A stretch of 64,000 nt of DNA. Origin: Phallusia mammillata (Eukaryota; Chordata; Ascidiacea; Phlebobranchia; Ascidiidae). The notes under the pieces are model-generated. The model ran no database searches. It saw only the letters and a program-made list of their open reading frames with translations, and was not told where the DNA came from. The stretch covers positions 226,237-290,236 of the forward strand of contig QLIY01000058.1 in the NCBI GenBank assembly GCA_003260075.1, in the 5' to 3' direction. The position numbers and the translations under genes are program-made. Below are positions 50,501 through 60,442 of this stretch, in pieces (the stretch's first letter is position 1; each line of letters starts with the position of its first letter).

Positions 50501-53500
50501 AAACATATTTTCTAAGACATTGCCCTTCAAAATAAGGACAAATCTTAGAAACAAGGACGGTATGGCAACCCTGGTTAGGCCTGGACGCTTCAAGCGGGTT
50601 TAGTAACGATTTTTATCCACTCAACTGTGACGAATGTTGTGAAATAATTAAATGGTAAGTTTGTCTGCAAAAAAAAATTGGAAGAAAATAGAATAAAATT
50701 AAAGACAAAAAAAAACAGAATAAAACTGGCTCAAAAATATGCAACAATCTGTTTTATTGTTTTGGACACCTGTAATTAATTAAATGCTACGCTTGACTGT
50801 ACAAAATCCAACAGAAAACAGTCCTCAGTGCGAAAATTTGGTTTAAATATTTGTTTAATCCGTTACCATGGCAACATCGATGTTTTGTTGCTCCAGGACG
50901 CCATCCGGCGGATCAAGGACGCCTTCAACGAGTCGTTCTCGAACGTTTATCGCAACAAGGAACAAGAGATTTCCCGCATCAAGGAGCGAAACGTCCGTAT
51001 ACGGCAGATAATGATGGTAAAGCGTTATTTTTTTGGCAGTTAATAACGCTATAGTGATCATGGTTGCAAGAAAATGCAAATAAAATATACAAGCTGTTGC
51101 TGCCAGGTATAATGCCAACTTTTTAGAGCTCTTCTGGCAATTATATTTTTATTCCGACGTTTCGACATCCTATACAGGTCGCCTTTATCAGGGTAAATAG
51201 CACTGAATGCGACTAGTACAGTGCACGCAATTGCCAGAAGAGCGCTACAAACTTGCGAATGAAATATGTGATTTATGAATCAGCATTAAAACAATATTTA
51301 AATCAGTGTCGAGAGAACGTTGGTATAAAAATAAATAAACCAATTGCCAGAAGATTCATCATGGTTGCAATAAACTACAAATAAAATATGTGATTTATAA
51401 ATCAGTATTAAATCGAGATTTTAAATATGTGTCTTTCAAAAAGAGCTTACAAAATATGTAACGATTTCTAATGTTTTGGCTTGTTTCATTAAATTGCTGT
51501 TGTCCTTTTTAGGAACTTGGTATGGAGGCAGAAACAGTGACCGACCCCTCATTGGGTGAAAACGAGATGCCAGAAAAAGTTTTCGTGGTTTCGGATGACG
51601 AGGTGGGATTGCTTGTTTGTGTGTGAAAATATTAACTGCATTAAGTTCAAGAAACTATTTTAAACAGTTTTTTTTCAACTTACGGTAAAAAGTATTTTAG
51701 GTTGAAATACAATCGTTATTGTCAGTTGATGTGTAAAAATATGTGCAACAAGCCTTTATAACAGGATTTCTTAACTGAGGGCGCTGAATAATGTAAAAAA
51801 AATTTCGACATTATTTTCCTGACTTCTTTGGATGAAATATTTGGATCCGTAAGACGTATAAGATTGAAAAACCCGAACCCCAAAATACTTTAAAAAACTG
51901 AAGCTACTTACACACTTTAATGTAGAGTTTTATTCACAATGCTAACAGCATCAAGTCTTAGTTAATCTCGAAATAAATTGTTTCTTTCCACATTACAAGG
52001 TATTTTCTCTACTCCTTGGATGAATTATTGGTATCCGTAAAACGTTAAGTTTGAAAAACTCTACCCTAAAACCATTTAAATCAGTGGTTCTCAACTCGTT
52101 TCAGGCCATGGACCACCGGCCCAGTAAAAATAATATCATGGACCATTCCATTTTTGAGCAAGTTTGAAGTACGCATACAAAACTACTATTTGGGCTTGAA
52201 ACATAATTTCGATGCTCTTTCAACATGTAACATGCAATCATCTCTAGTTTATCACTTAATTTAGTGGACCACCCAAAAAGTCATCATGGACCACCACTTG
52301 AGAACCACTGGTTTAGATCAACTGTAGCTACTTTCAAACTTTAATGTAAAATGTTATTTCTAATGCTAAGTTTGTTGTTTCTACCATCCACCAGGTGACA
52401 GTAGAGCGCGTGTTAAGCGAGGAGCAAAAAAGAGAGAAAGAGGAGGAGGAGCGAGTGGAGGAGGAGAGGAAAGCGGCTGCGAAGGGCGACAATAAACGGG
52501 AGAGGGCGCTAGTGGACATGATGGGAGGTGTGCTCGAAGTTAAGAAGGAAGATATGTTGAAGCAGGTAAGTGTATGTGGGTGGATAGGGGGCGTTTCACT
52601 GCTTTCTGCAACTGGTGAAACTAGAACTCACAGTAGCCAGGTTAGGGAATTTCCGCTAGGTGGTAGAACGGAGCATAGGCGTTTATGGTGACAATAATGG
52701 CTGAGTGCGGAAATTCCCAAACCTGGCTACTGTGAGTTCTTACGTTAGTAGTTCTACCTCTGCAATTCATATTTTAAAGTCGGACAGGGCTTTTCGAATC
52801 GGATTTGGTTTGAGTTCCAATAATACGGGTTTGATTCGGGCCTAAATTCGCATGTGACATCGTTTTTGCCGCATTTTTACCAACTTTCAGGCCTAATTTG
52901 GTCTTTGTTGTTTAAAAAATCGGCTTTGAGGCCGGATTTCGGGGTTGTACTTTCAATTCCGTGCCCGCTTATAACTCTGCTGCCCGGTGACTGATAATAT
53001 GCGTTACAATGTCGTAATAATGACTAGTGTGATAACGTAACAATGATTTGGGCTTTGTATTTTTTTCAAATCGGTTCCGGGTCTAATTGGGGTTTACTTT
53101 TCAAAATCTGGTTCGGCCCCTAATTTCAGGCCTGTTTATAAATCTTTAACCGCTTCCAACTGTTTTCTCGTCTTGCTGCGTAACTGGTAGTGTGGTGACG
53201 TAACAATGACGTCACCGTTATGACGTAGGATATCCCTCCTCCGGATTGCATGACGGAGAAGTTGGAGAAAGATTGGAGTGACGAGGACAAGAAGAAGATT
53301 AAGGATTACGAGAAGAAGATGAAAGGTGGGGAAGTCCCTCTGTGTTGGGCTGTCAATCATATTATGTGTCACGTGACATTTTCTCTGTGGCAAAATTGAA
53401 GAGAAATTAGGTCGTGGTTTAAATTGAGATGAACTCCGGAACACTATACACGGACTTGAAAAGTAGTTTAATCAAAAACACAATTGCCAGAGGACTTGCG

Positions 53501-56500
53501 TATATAGAATACATCATGGAGACCTACACTGATAATGTACTGGTGATGACAACAGAGATTGTTGAAACGTCTGTATAATGTATTCTGTATACACTAGTTC
53601 TTTGGTAATTATGTTTTTGAATAAATTACAGATGAACTACCCCCCCCCCGATAATGTACTGGTGATGACAACAGAGATTGTTGAAACGTCTGTATAACGT
53701 ATTCTGTATACACTAGTTCTTTGGCAATTATGTTTTTGAATAAATTACAGACGAACTTCGCCTGGTAATTCAAAACTTCATAGATTTAAAGCGAAAAAAT
53801 CAAACTCTGCACCGTTTTCTTTCTTTTTGTTAAATTATTTTCCTTTTTTAAACTAATATTCATCCCAAATGTTGCTTCTATTTTCCTAAAATTTTAATAA
53901 CCCGAAAGCTGGTCACGTTTGAAATGAACTAAACTCTTCGTGCAATTTATCCAGATCTGCAGGATGAACGAGAGAAGTATCGTAAAAATCTTGAGAACGA
54001 GTTGAAGAAACTGCAGCAGAGTAATGTTGATGGGATGAGCGGATTTGACGATTCCCTTAACCAACTTTTCAACAAGTAAATAAACACAGACTTGTATGAG
54101 TGAAGTGGAATCATTCTAAAATCTGTTTCTGCTACAAAGTCTGACCACGTACCCATTAAATTTTCGATAAAAAGAAATTTGCTTCTATAAATCTTAGTGC
54201 ACCAGGCCAATTAAAGGCGTTATACCGAAAATTTCCAAAAAATTTCATATAGCAAAGCACATACTAGATTTGAGTTCTGCTGTTGATGGCTTTGTGATTT
54301 ATAAAATCCTGAATGACCTACAGTAACCTCTTTTTGCACATCTATATGACGCACTACAGTATGGAGAATATTACCATGCAAAGCAAACATATTAATGAAC
54401 AAGTATTGAAATCTTGTGGAAGTTTTATTCATTTTACAATAATAATGACATCCGCAGTTGACAAAGTTTTATCTACCTATGGTTTTTGTGTGTCGTACCT
54501 AAATTAAAATGCAACTTTTGCTTTTCTATTTAGAGATAGAATTTGTGCTCGCATTTTTGTAAACACGCACGACCCACATAGAAATCATGTATTTTCATGT
54601 TCTTGTGCGCCACCTGGTGTTACCCCCCCCCCGAGATAGAATTTGTGCTCGCATTTTTGTAAACACGCACGACCCACATATAAATCGTACATTTTCATGT
54701 TCTTGTGCGCCACCTGGTGTTTATATGATGCAGGAGAGTGAAGGTGGACATGGTGGTGAACCAGGAAGAGTTGAAAATCCTCCGGATGACTCGCTCCATC
54801 ATGGTGGGTGACGAACTGAAGACGCACGAAGCCAACCTCAACTATTTGCTCAACGTGAAAAGCGCAGCTAAGGTGAAACTTGTGATTACTAATATAAATT
54901 GCAAATCACATTACTCCAGGCCAATTTAAGGCGTTGTCTTGAATCAGCAGGTCACCTAAGAAAGGCACAGCCTAGAAAAATCTAGTCTGTGGTGGGATTC
55001 GAACTCACGAAAGAGCCTTTCCCGGCCTTGTGGTCATTTGGAAATACTTGGTGACCAGCTGATTTAGTATGGCGCCTTCAATGGGCCCGGCGTAGTATGA
55101 CTTTATATATGAGTATGCCGTGATCGCTGGTCTTCATCGACGCTTCAAGACTGATCCCATTTGTGAATTTATCTTCATCTTACTTTTAACTAACATGAAT
55201 TATTGACCGTCAGTTAATGGAACAAGGTCTGAACACGTTATTTTGCTCGCAACCAGTCTGCCGTCGAGCTACCTGCCGCATTGCCAGTGTTTTGTAATTT
55301 TTAGGCCAATTTTGGTCAAGTTGGCGATTTGACTTTCAACCCATAACGTTTTTTTAAATTGAAGCATGACGTTTAAGTTTATTGCTTAAAACAAACAAAC
55401 CCCCCCCCCGAACAAGGTCTGAACACGTTATTTTGCTCGCAACCAGTCTGCCGTCGAATTGTCTGCATTATTGCCAGTGTTTTGTATTTTTTAGGCCAAT
55501 TTTGGTCAAGTTGGCGATATGACTTTCAACCCATAACGTTTTTTTGAGTTGAAGCGTGTCGCTTAAGTTTATTGCTTGCACAAACATCAGCACAAAGCAG
55601 TTGCGCTTCCATTTCATGTTCAACCCTGTGGCATAATTGTGATTTACGACTCAATGAATGTTCCGGGCAGTTGTGCGTTTACCATGCGAACCAAGCACAA
55701 CCATAATGACGTCAGTGTCTGTCACAGGTTTCAGCAGCTGAACGAGAGGCGGAAGTGCGCCGCCTGGTGGACGAATACCGTGAGGTTTACGACAGCGTGG
55801 TGGCTGAAGACAAAATGCTCGATCGTGGATTTAAACGGGAGTTTTCTGACGTCCCTCTCTCACTGGCAGATCAACTCTATAAGCTGTTCCGTAGGCGGCC
55901 AAGGTTTGTACATGATTAGTGACGTTTTGCCGCATAAACATAAAAACCTGATCCATAAGCTATTGCTGCCAGGCATAATCTCAAATTTAGAGAGCTCTTC
56001 TCGCAAATTTAATTTAATTCCGTCGTTTCGACGTCCTATCATCATAGTAAGTAAATAATAAATAAAATAAAGAGCTTTCTATAAACCTGATTAAAACCTG
56101 ATGTTTGTTGTGAATCCTGTTCATACTCCAACTAAAAGTAGCAAAAAACTTAAAAACAAAATCACTTAGCTGCATGCTTGACTAGATATATCTTGTTTGG
56201 AAACCCGCTTCAAAAGTTAACAGCCGTAACGCCATGTTAAGTTTACTTATCCTTACAGTTTTAGTTTACTATTGAGCACGGACTATTATGACGTCACACA
56301 TACTACATACATGACGTATGTGATTGTGCAAAACTTTAATATCACAGACTTTACAGCACACAGCGCAAAGTCAGAACAGACACCAAAAACATCACCAAAA
56401 CGGCCCTACAACATAATACACATAGATGTATATATTAACTTGCCAAATCACTTGACAGATTACAGAAGCAGCAGCGGGCCGTGACTGACCGATCAGGAAG

Positions 56501-59500
56501 CATCGACATTTCCCACGTGGAGAAGGGAGGGAGTGTTGTTGGAGGGGAAAGTGTCAGTACATTATCGGCACTAGAGGAGCTAGACAGTGACGTCAACATG
56601 CCAGAGGGCTGCGACGCCCACTTGTGGTCAAGGTTGTGTCACTCAAGGTCAGATGTTTGTTGATTTGTTGTTTATTTATGTTAATTGTTTGTTTGGGTTT
56701 CTTTTGTTAAACCTACTGATGGTTATCTAAGAAAGTTTTCCGCGTTTAACACTTCACAGTCACATTGTTCCACTTAAAACAAAACAACAAACCAACAAAG
56801 AGGGAGTTGTGACGTCATAGTGTTGTATTGATGACGTCTTAAACGTTTCGCAGGCGTGTCAAAGTCGAGAGTGAGATTCGTGTGAAGCAGAGTGCGGTGA
56901 CGTTGGCGGAAATGACGCAATACCTGCAACGTAGACAGGAAGAAGACGATGGGCTTGCTCGCGAGATTGATGACGTCACAAAGCAACAAACAAAGTAAGA
57001 GTTCAGGGGTTATTTTCTCAAATTATCAAAGCAACTTTTACGCCTAATTTATTTATTTCAAAATGGCATTCTTTAGTTTTTATGTAATTTTTTATGACTT
57101 TGTTGTAATATTTTAAATCGTAGTTTTGAAATATTATATACTTAAATTAAACTAAGAGGAATGCACTCATACTGAGATTAGCGAGTTCAGCGAAGACTCC
57201 TGTCGTGGGTTCGAATCCCACCGCAGGCTAGATTTTTCTAGCCTGTGCCTTGCCTATGGGAATGACTGAGAGATCGACTTGATTCGGTATGACACCTACA
57301 ATGGGCCTGGCGTACTATGGTTCTTAAAGTTTTACGTCAATAATGATATCACGCAGGTTGTACGAAGATATCATGAAGAATATGCTAAACATCGAAGTTC
57401 AGTTCCTCTTGAAACAGGGCAGAGTTGAAATCACGTGCGGACCTTTTATCGCCGATTATTCCGACAGCATTCTCATACATAGAGGTGTTGTGGAGGATTT
57501 GAACGGAACTATTAGGGTAGGAATGATTATAACTTGTAATCTGCAGTGGTTCTCAAAAATGCGGCACATTAAAGAACCAAAATTTCCTTCCTCGGCACAT
57601 TATGAATGTTACTTCACACATTGAGCTGCCCAATACACAAGCAGAAAAAAAGCTTAAAGCGATATAATGGAAACTTAACGTTGACTTTGATATAAAAACC
57701 TGCAAGTATCACCCAAATATATTTCCCTTCTTGTTTAACTTTGTTTAAATCCGACTCTTTTTAGGCCTATGAAACCGCACTGTATAATTTTACAAGCAAG
57801 ACACTTATGGTATATGTTTTAACGTTGCTCAGTTATTTCCGGCCTGGTGAATATTTTAGCGCAATTGTGATGCTAATAAACTCAACTTAATTAAACACTG
57901 AATTATTTTGTCCAATATTCTTTGCTCTGCTTCAACACGTTTATGAATAAAACTACTTTTTACATTTATTTATTTCAGGGACTTGGTGAAAGCAAAGTTG
58001 CAGCAATGACTGAAAGCAAGGATTTCAAGAAAGGAATCCACCAACTTGAGTGGGATCGGAAGAGGATGATGATGCAAATGGAAGATCTCAACAATAAATC
58101 ACGCCACATCCAGATGCTCAAACTTACCAAAGATCTACAAGCAGTAAGTGATGGTTGTGATCCAGCAAACAAGCGTTGTAGTTGTAAAGTTGTTAAGCTG
58201 AGATGTACTTATATATTACTTGGATCAGCTCTAAAGCGTTCATGCAGACCAGCGATCACGGAACAATCATATGAAAATCATAAACAAAGTTACATTAAAT
58301 ACTGTCAGGCAACCTTTCCCCCCCCCCCCATTTACTTTAATGTCAAAGTAACAATGGCTTCGCCTGCCAACATTTTCATGGTTTGTCCAAGCTTAGTTCC
58401 AGTGCAGGGTTGAAAGCGAGGTAATATTTAGTTTTAAATTAGTTAAGATGAACATAAATTCATAACTGGGATGAGCTCTAAAGCGTTCTTGCAGGGCAGC
58501 GTTCACGACACACTCATATTAAATTATAATGATAAGTATTAAGTATAGTTATTACGGTCGGTCCTACCATTTGAACGCTGCGTGCAAAAATATTGTTGTG
58601 TTCAAAGTGTCTGTGCGTTTAAATATCAATAAAAAAGTCGACAGATTCATACGTGTATGGTGGGACTCGAACCCACGACAGGAGTTTTTCTGGGACTCGC
58701 TCTCCCAACTGAGCTACACAGGCTCAGTGGAGAACCCGTGGAAAGTTGAATCACAAGGATGTCAGCTTTGTAGTATGGTATTACCAATGCATTCATAACT
58801 GGGATCCTGAAGCGTGTACATAAGTAACTTTGCTGCGTGTATTGTAATTTATTATTTTAAATTTTAGTTTTTGAACGAGGAGAATCAGTCTGGCAAACAA
58901 GCGAAACAAATGGCCGTGTTGGAACCCCCCCCCCTAGTTTCAAATGGTGTCGGGTAATTAAATAAGCATAGGAGGATTTTTTCGGCTAATTTTCCGACAA
59001 ATAAATGCGTGTTTATCTATGTTTAATTGATATGAAGTGTATATTTTTTCTAATTTCTTGTTGGGAAAAAAAGGATCAAACATAAAACACGTTTTAATTA
59101 TATAGCCTACAGACCTTGCCATTGCAGGTTTCTTCGTTTTTCATCAAAGATTGTAAGCTTAGTCGTATTATTTACAGACTAATTTTAAATCTTTCCAAAT
59201 AGTTTTCACCCCAAAGTTTTTTTAAATCTACTCCTACTTACTGAACCAAATAGTTCTTGTATTATTCTGTTGCAATTCACATGTTTCGGTTTTTATTCAG
59301 ACGCATCACTTGTCGCGCACAATCCGTTTGAAGGAACACGAAAACAAAGAGTTGGATAAAGTTCTTGAAGGACTCCACGTCACTGTGTCGGAGAGAAAGA
59401 ACATCGCGAACGTTAACGGTCGGTTGCTTGCAGAAATTCTAACCCAGTGATTAAGAGTCATCTCATATAGCATGCAGTTACTTTTACACCTTATCTGTTT

Positions 59501-59564
59501 TCGCTTGTGTAACATTCAGAGGTTTTAGGTTTATATCTGCGTGTCGCTTAAATTCATACAAGCC

Positions 59565-59635
<71 letters not shown>

Positions 59636-60442
59636 ATAGGTCTTAAAGTTTTATATTACTTAAACAAATTTAAGTCAAGGGCTGCCTGAGGGCGAAATCA
59701 AGACCCTTTAAGAAATTAAACCAAAAACACTAGTGTTAAGATAAATAAATGCTATTGCTCCAGCAGCAACTAATGTGAGCTTGTATAGCTCCTGGAAGGC
59801 CTTAGCGTAATTTTCCCCCCAAGAGATACCTCATCGCTTTCTTCGTTTCTTGGTTTTGAAGTTTGAAAATATGCTATATGAGTCGCTTTCAAACTGCTTT
59901 TCTACCACATAAGTTTTGTTAGGATTAGGAGAAGTGCCGGATTAAGGGTCTGCTGGCACATTTTATAAGTTGCCCGAAAATCAGGGTTGCCAACTAAAAA
60001 ATTAGAATTATCGCTGTTGCCAAATCATTTAAAGTGGCCTGGATTGTTGACTGGCCTGTAGGCATGTGCCTACTTTGCCTAATGGTTAATCCAGCACTGA
60101 GCGAAGATCCGGATTAACCGATGTCGATTAGTTAAAGCCTTAACACATTACAAATTATTTGTACCTCGAGTTTTGTCCGAATTTGGCGAAGATACGGTTC
60201 AACTGAATCCAGTTTAATACAGGTTTACTATAATCACCTCGTTGCTAACTACATTAAATTGTTCCCACTCAGCCACGGAACGAGCGAAGAGCACTTCAGA
60301 CAAACGGTTGAAGGGAATCGTACAGCGGCGAAAGTTAGTCGATCTCGCCAAAGCTCAGGCTCAAGAGGTGGCGGTGCTACGAGCAGAAGTTGAAAGACTC
60401 AGAATGAAAACATTCCCAGCACTTGTCCAAGTTGAACGATAA
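32601..60442 (+). CDS. CFAP43: Cilia and flagella associated protein 43 (about 36 exons)
   Basis: CFAP43 (WDR96) sits in the ciliary axoneme and, with CFAP44, tethers the inner dynein arm I1/f; loss in mammals causes malformed sperm flagella. The start is ATG 32601 (MEHYGTLGV), the stop TAA 60440-60442. Spliced exons total about 1,650 residues, close to the roughly 1,665 of the human protein. The N-terminal half is WD40-type beta-propeller sequence, starting SWMQGYKGDKIYHVDPIHIC and including LSSHGRWLASSSPDG and SSLVCLSWE. The C-terminal half is acidic linker and coiled coil (ESKDFKKGIHQLEWDRKRM). Exon phases agree throughout except where C tracts interrupt (exons 22 and 34). Exons 13-15, parts of 8, 10, 16, and exons 20 and 22 are present twice. 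Confidence 0.92.
32700..32922 (-). mobile_element. MITE in CFAP43 intron 1, inverted copy of the eIF3A intron 2 element
   Basis: Reads on the minus strand CAGTCTGCAGAACATGGCAG and follows the 15561-15796 element for about 200 bp. Ends at the other side are less clear and I see no target duplication. Confidence 0.65.
34224..34433. mobile_element. hAT-like MITE in CFAP43 intron 3
   Basis: Starts CAGTGGTGGGATTCAGCC and ends GGAATCCCACCACCG; flanks ATTAGAAC (34216-34223) and ATTATAAC (34434-34441) match 7 of 8. Internally it repeats TGTAACAGAA-CGGCTGA-type units three times, making it longer than the 11371 copy. Confidence 0.8.
37336..37579. mobile_element. Probable hAT-like element in CFAP43 intron 8
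   Basis: GGGATTCTCAAACTGTGTGCC at the left and GTTAAGAAACACTG at the right resemble other CAGTGGTTCTCAAAC elements. It is interrupted by a short C tract at 37398-37407. Confidence 0.35.
37976..38479. mobile_element. hAT-like MITE in CFAP43 intron 9 (CAGGGGTCACCAAAC ends)
   Basis: Starts CAGGGGTCACCAAACTTTT and ends GTTTGGTGACCCCTG, 15-bp inverted ends. The 504 bp contain no transposase frame. Flanks CTTTAACC and CTTATAAC are only a partial match. A relative with CAGGGGTCGACAACC ends lies at 63610-63917. Confidence 0.7.
38640..38935. repeat. Duplicated intron 9 end and start of CFAP43 exon 10
   Basis: GCAACATTCAGGAGATTTTG at about 38639 and 38789 begins two copies of about 140 bp, separated by Cs; the first copy ends inside exon 10 at about 38777. 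Confidence 0.7.
40932..41155. mobile_element. Interrupted hAT-like MITE in CFAP43 intron 13
   Basis: TAGTGGTGGGACTCAACTGG before the 96-C tract and AACCGGTTAGCATTACTGGT after it match the element at 11371 and 34224. The right inverted end is missing. Confidence 0.6.
42058..42203. mobile_element. hAT-like MITE (CAGGGTTGCCATAC family), first copy of CFAP43 intron 15 region only
   Basis: Starts CAGGGTTGCCATACTGTCC, ends GATGGCAACCCTG, flanked by TTTATAAA and GTTTTAAA (6/8). Confidence 0.7.
44440..44640. repeat. Interspersed repeat with CTTCTGGCAATT and TCATCAGGGTAAAT
   Basis: The words CTGCCAGGCATAAT, GAGCTCTTCTGGCAATT, CCGACGTTTCGAC, GTCCTATACAGGTCG and TTCATCAGGGTAAATA recur in the same order at about 51095-51350 and 55965-56045, with fragments near 29945-30000 and 53485-53560. 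In this copy the middle is replaced by a 47-C tract. Confidence 0.55.
46157..46366. mobile_element. hAT-like MITE in CFAP43 intron 17 with 8-bp duplication
   Basis: Starts CAGTGGTTCTCATCATTTTT and ends TTGAGAACCACTG; flanks CCTTAGAT (46149-46156) and CCTCAGAT (46367-46374) match 7 of 8. It contains TGCGGGCCCCTTTGG and TGGTCCGCGAAC; no transposase. Confidence 0.85.
47490..47735 (+). repeat. 3'-anchored repeat, longest copy, ending in (CTCAA)n
   Basis: Fullest member of the family also at 7800, 49230 and 57830. It carries ATGCGCCAACCTCACTGTC at the left and a tail AAATAAACTCAACTCAACTC. A short direct repeat tail and variable 5' ends suit a retroposon. Confidence 0.55.
48290..50430. repeat. Out-of-order duplicated contigs around CFAP43 exons 20-22
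   Basis: Exon 20 (48318-48408) is followed by exon 21 (48684-48814), then a second exon 20 (49587-49677), then two versions of exon 22 (about 49772-49961 and 50233-50421). Every switch is marked by a short C tract (about 49124, 49460, 49533, 49759, 50223). The two exon 20 copies differ at a few silent sites. The order 20-21-20-22-22 cannot be a simple tandem gene structure. Confidence 0.75.
49230..49445 (+). repeat. 3'-anchored repeat, copy 3
   Basis: Contains GTGCGTCAACCTCACCCTCC, CGCAGCTATTTCCGG and GGAATAAACTCAAAA, as in the copies at 47490 and 7800. Confidence 0.5.
50441..50573. mobile_element. Short hAT-like MITE present in one of two duplicated copies
   Basis: Starts CAGGGTTGCCAAAATAATG and ends GTATGGCAACCCTG. 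It lies 20 bp after the second exon 22 copy; the first copy has CGCCTGGACGCTTCAAGCGG directly at the corresponding place, without the element. Confidence 0.7.
51095..51350. repeat. Interspersed TTGCCAGAAGA repeat in CFAP43 intron 23
   Basis: Contains GCTCTTCTGGCAATTATATT, CCGACGTTTCGACATCCTAT, ACAGGTCGCC and, inverted, AATTGCCAGAAGAGC, so the unit has inverted ends about 120 bp apart. Confidence 0.5.
52082..52310. mobile_element. hAT-like MITE in CFAP43 intron 24
   Basis: Starts CAGTGGTTCTCAACTCG and ends CTTGAGAACCACTG; flanks ATTTAAAT (52074-52081) and GTTTAGAT (52311-52318) match 6 of 8. Confidence 0.75.
53530..53760. repeat. Direct repeat in CFAP43 intron 26
   Basis: About 105 bp starting GATAATGTACTGGTGATGAC occurs on both sides of ten Cs at about 53640-53649. 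Confidence 0.7.
54530..54722. repeat. Direct repeat in CFAP43 intron 27
   Basis: About 88 bp starting AGATAGAATTTGTGCTCGCA is present at 54532 and 54634, separated by ten Cs, with a few substitutions. Confidence 0.7.
54960..55160 (-). repeat. tRNA-derived SINE-like fragment in CFAP43 intron 28
   Basis: On the minus strand GAGTTCGAATCC (a pol III B-box) lies near 54996-55007. It is followed by a body shared with 57165-57330 (CTAGATTTTTCTAG, GCCTTCAATGGGCC, GGCGTAGTATG), although the body pieces partly run in the other orientation here, so the copy is rearranged. Confidence 0.45.
55215..55590. repeat. Direct repeat in CFAP43 intron 28
   Basis: About 180 bp starting GAACAAGGTCTGAACACGTT occurs at 55221 and 55410, separated by Cs, with about 5% differences. 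Confidence 0.7.
57165..57330 (+). repeat. tRNA-derived SINE-like element in CFAP43 intron 31
   Basis: GGTTCGAATCC at 57208-57218 is a perfect pol III B-box within a T-arm-like CGTGGGTTCGAATCCCACCG. The downstream body (CTAGCCTGTGCCTTGCCTAT, GACTTGATTCGGTATGAC, CAATGGGCCTGGCGTACTAT) recurs in pieces near 37740, 39165, 55070 and 58210. The 5' half is too degenerate for a tRNA. Confidence 0.55.
58655..58740 (-). repeat. tRNA-like head of a SINE in CFAP43 intron 33
   Basis: The minus strand reads TGTAGCTCAGTTGGGAGAGC (A-box and D-arm), then after about 25 bases GTGGGTTCGAGTCCCAC, a perfect T-arm with B-box. The acceptor stem does not pair properly and the anticodon arm is poor, so I call it a tRNA-derived SINE or tRNA pseudogene rather than a working tRNA. 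Confidence 0.5.
60095..60235. mobile_element. Inverted second copy of the 16440 repeat, in the last CFAP43 intron
   Basis: AAGATCCGGATTAACCGATG, GATTAGTTAAAGCC and CAAATTATTTGTACCTCGAG are the reverse complement of the words at 16440-16640. Confidence 0.55.

Larger units (their letters stand above)
45274..60442 (+). other. CFAP43: CFAP43 exons 16-36, coiled-coil region
   Basis: Exons: 45274-45410, 45837-45890, 46486-46652, 47142-47267, 48318-48408, 48684-48814, exon 22 as about 49772-49961 or 50233-50421, 50897-51016, 51513-51602, 52395-52565, 53229-53325, 53955-54075, 54734-54872, 55728-55903, 56459-56632, 56854-56994, 57357-57516, 57979-58143, 58868 to about 58924 (cut by Cs), 59301-59418, 60273-60442. 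Exon 22 is an acidic DDEDDEE/glycine stretch followed by FYSQFELHTKEEKFSQI. Later exons are heptad-rich, with FKREFSDVPLSLADQLYKLF and VAAMTESKDFKKG as recognisable CFAP43 segments. Exon 30 uses the acceptor at 56458, because the next CAG gives a stop. Confidence 0.85.

Noticed and set aside
55576-56058. 160-codon plus-strand frame around CFAP43 exon 29
   Set aside because: It is an out-of-frame shadow of exon 29, whose true frame matches CFAP43.
58655-58740. Functional tRNA gene on the minus strand
   Set aside because: A- and B-boxes and T-arm are good, but the acceptor stem and anticodon arm do not pair, and related body sequence elsewhere indicates a SINE.
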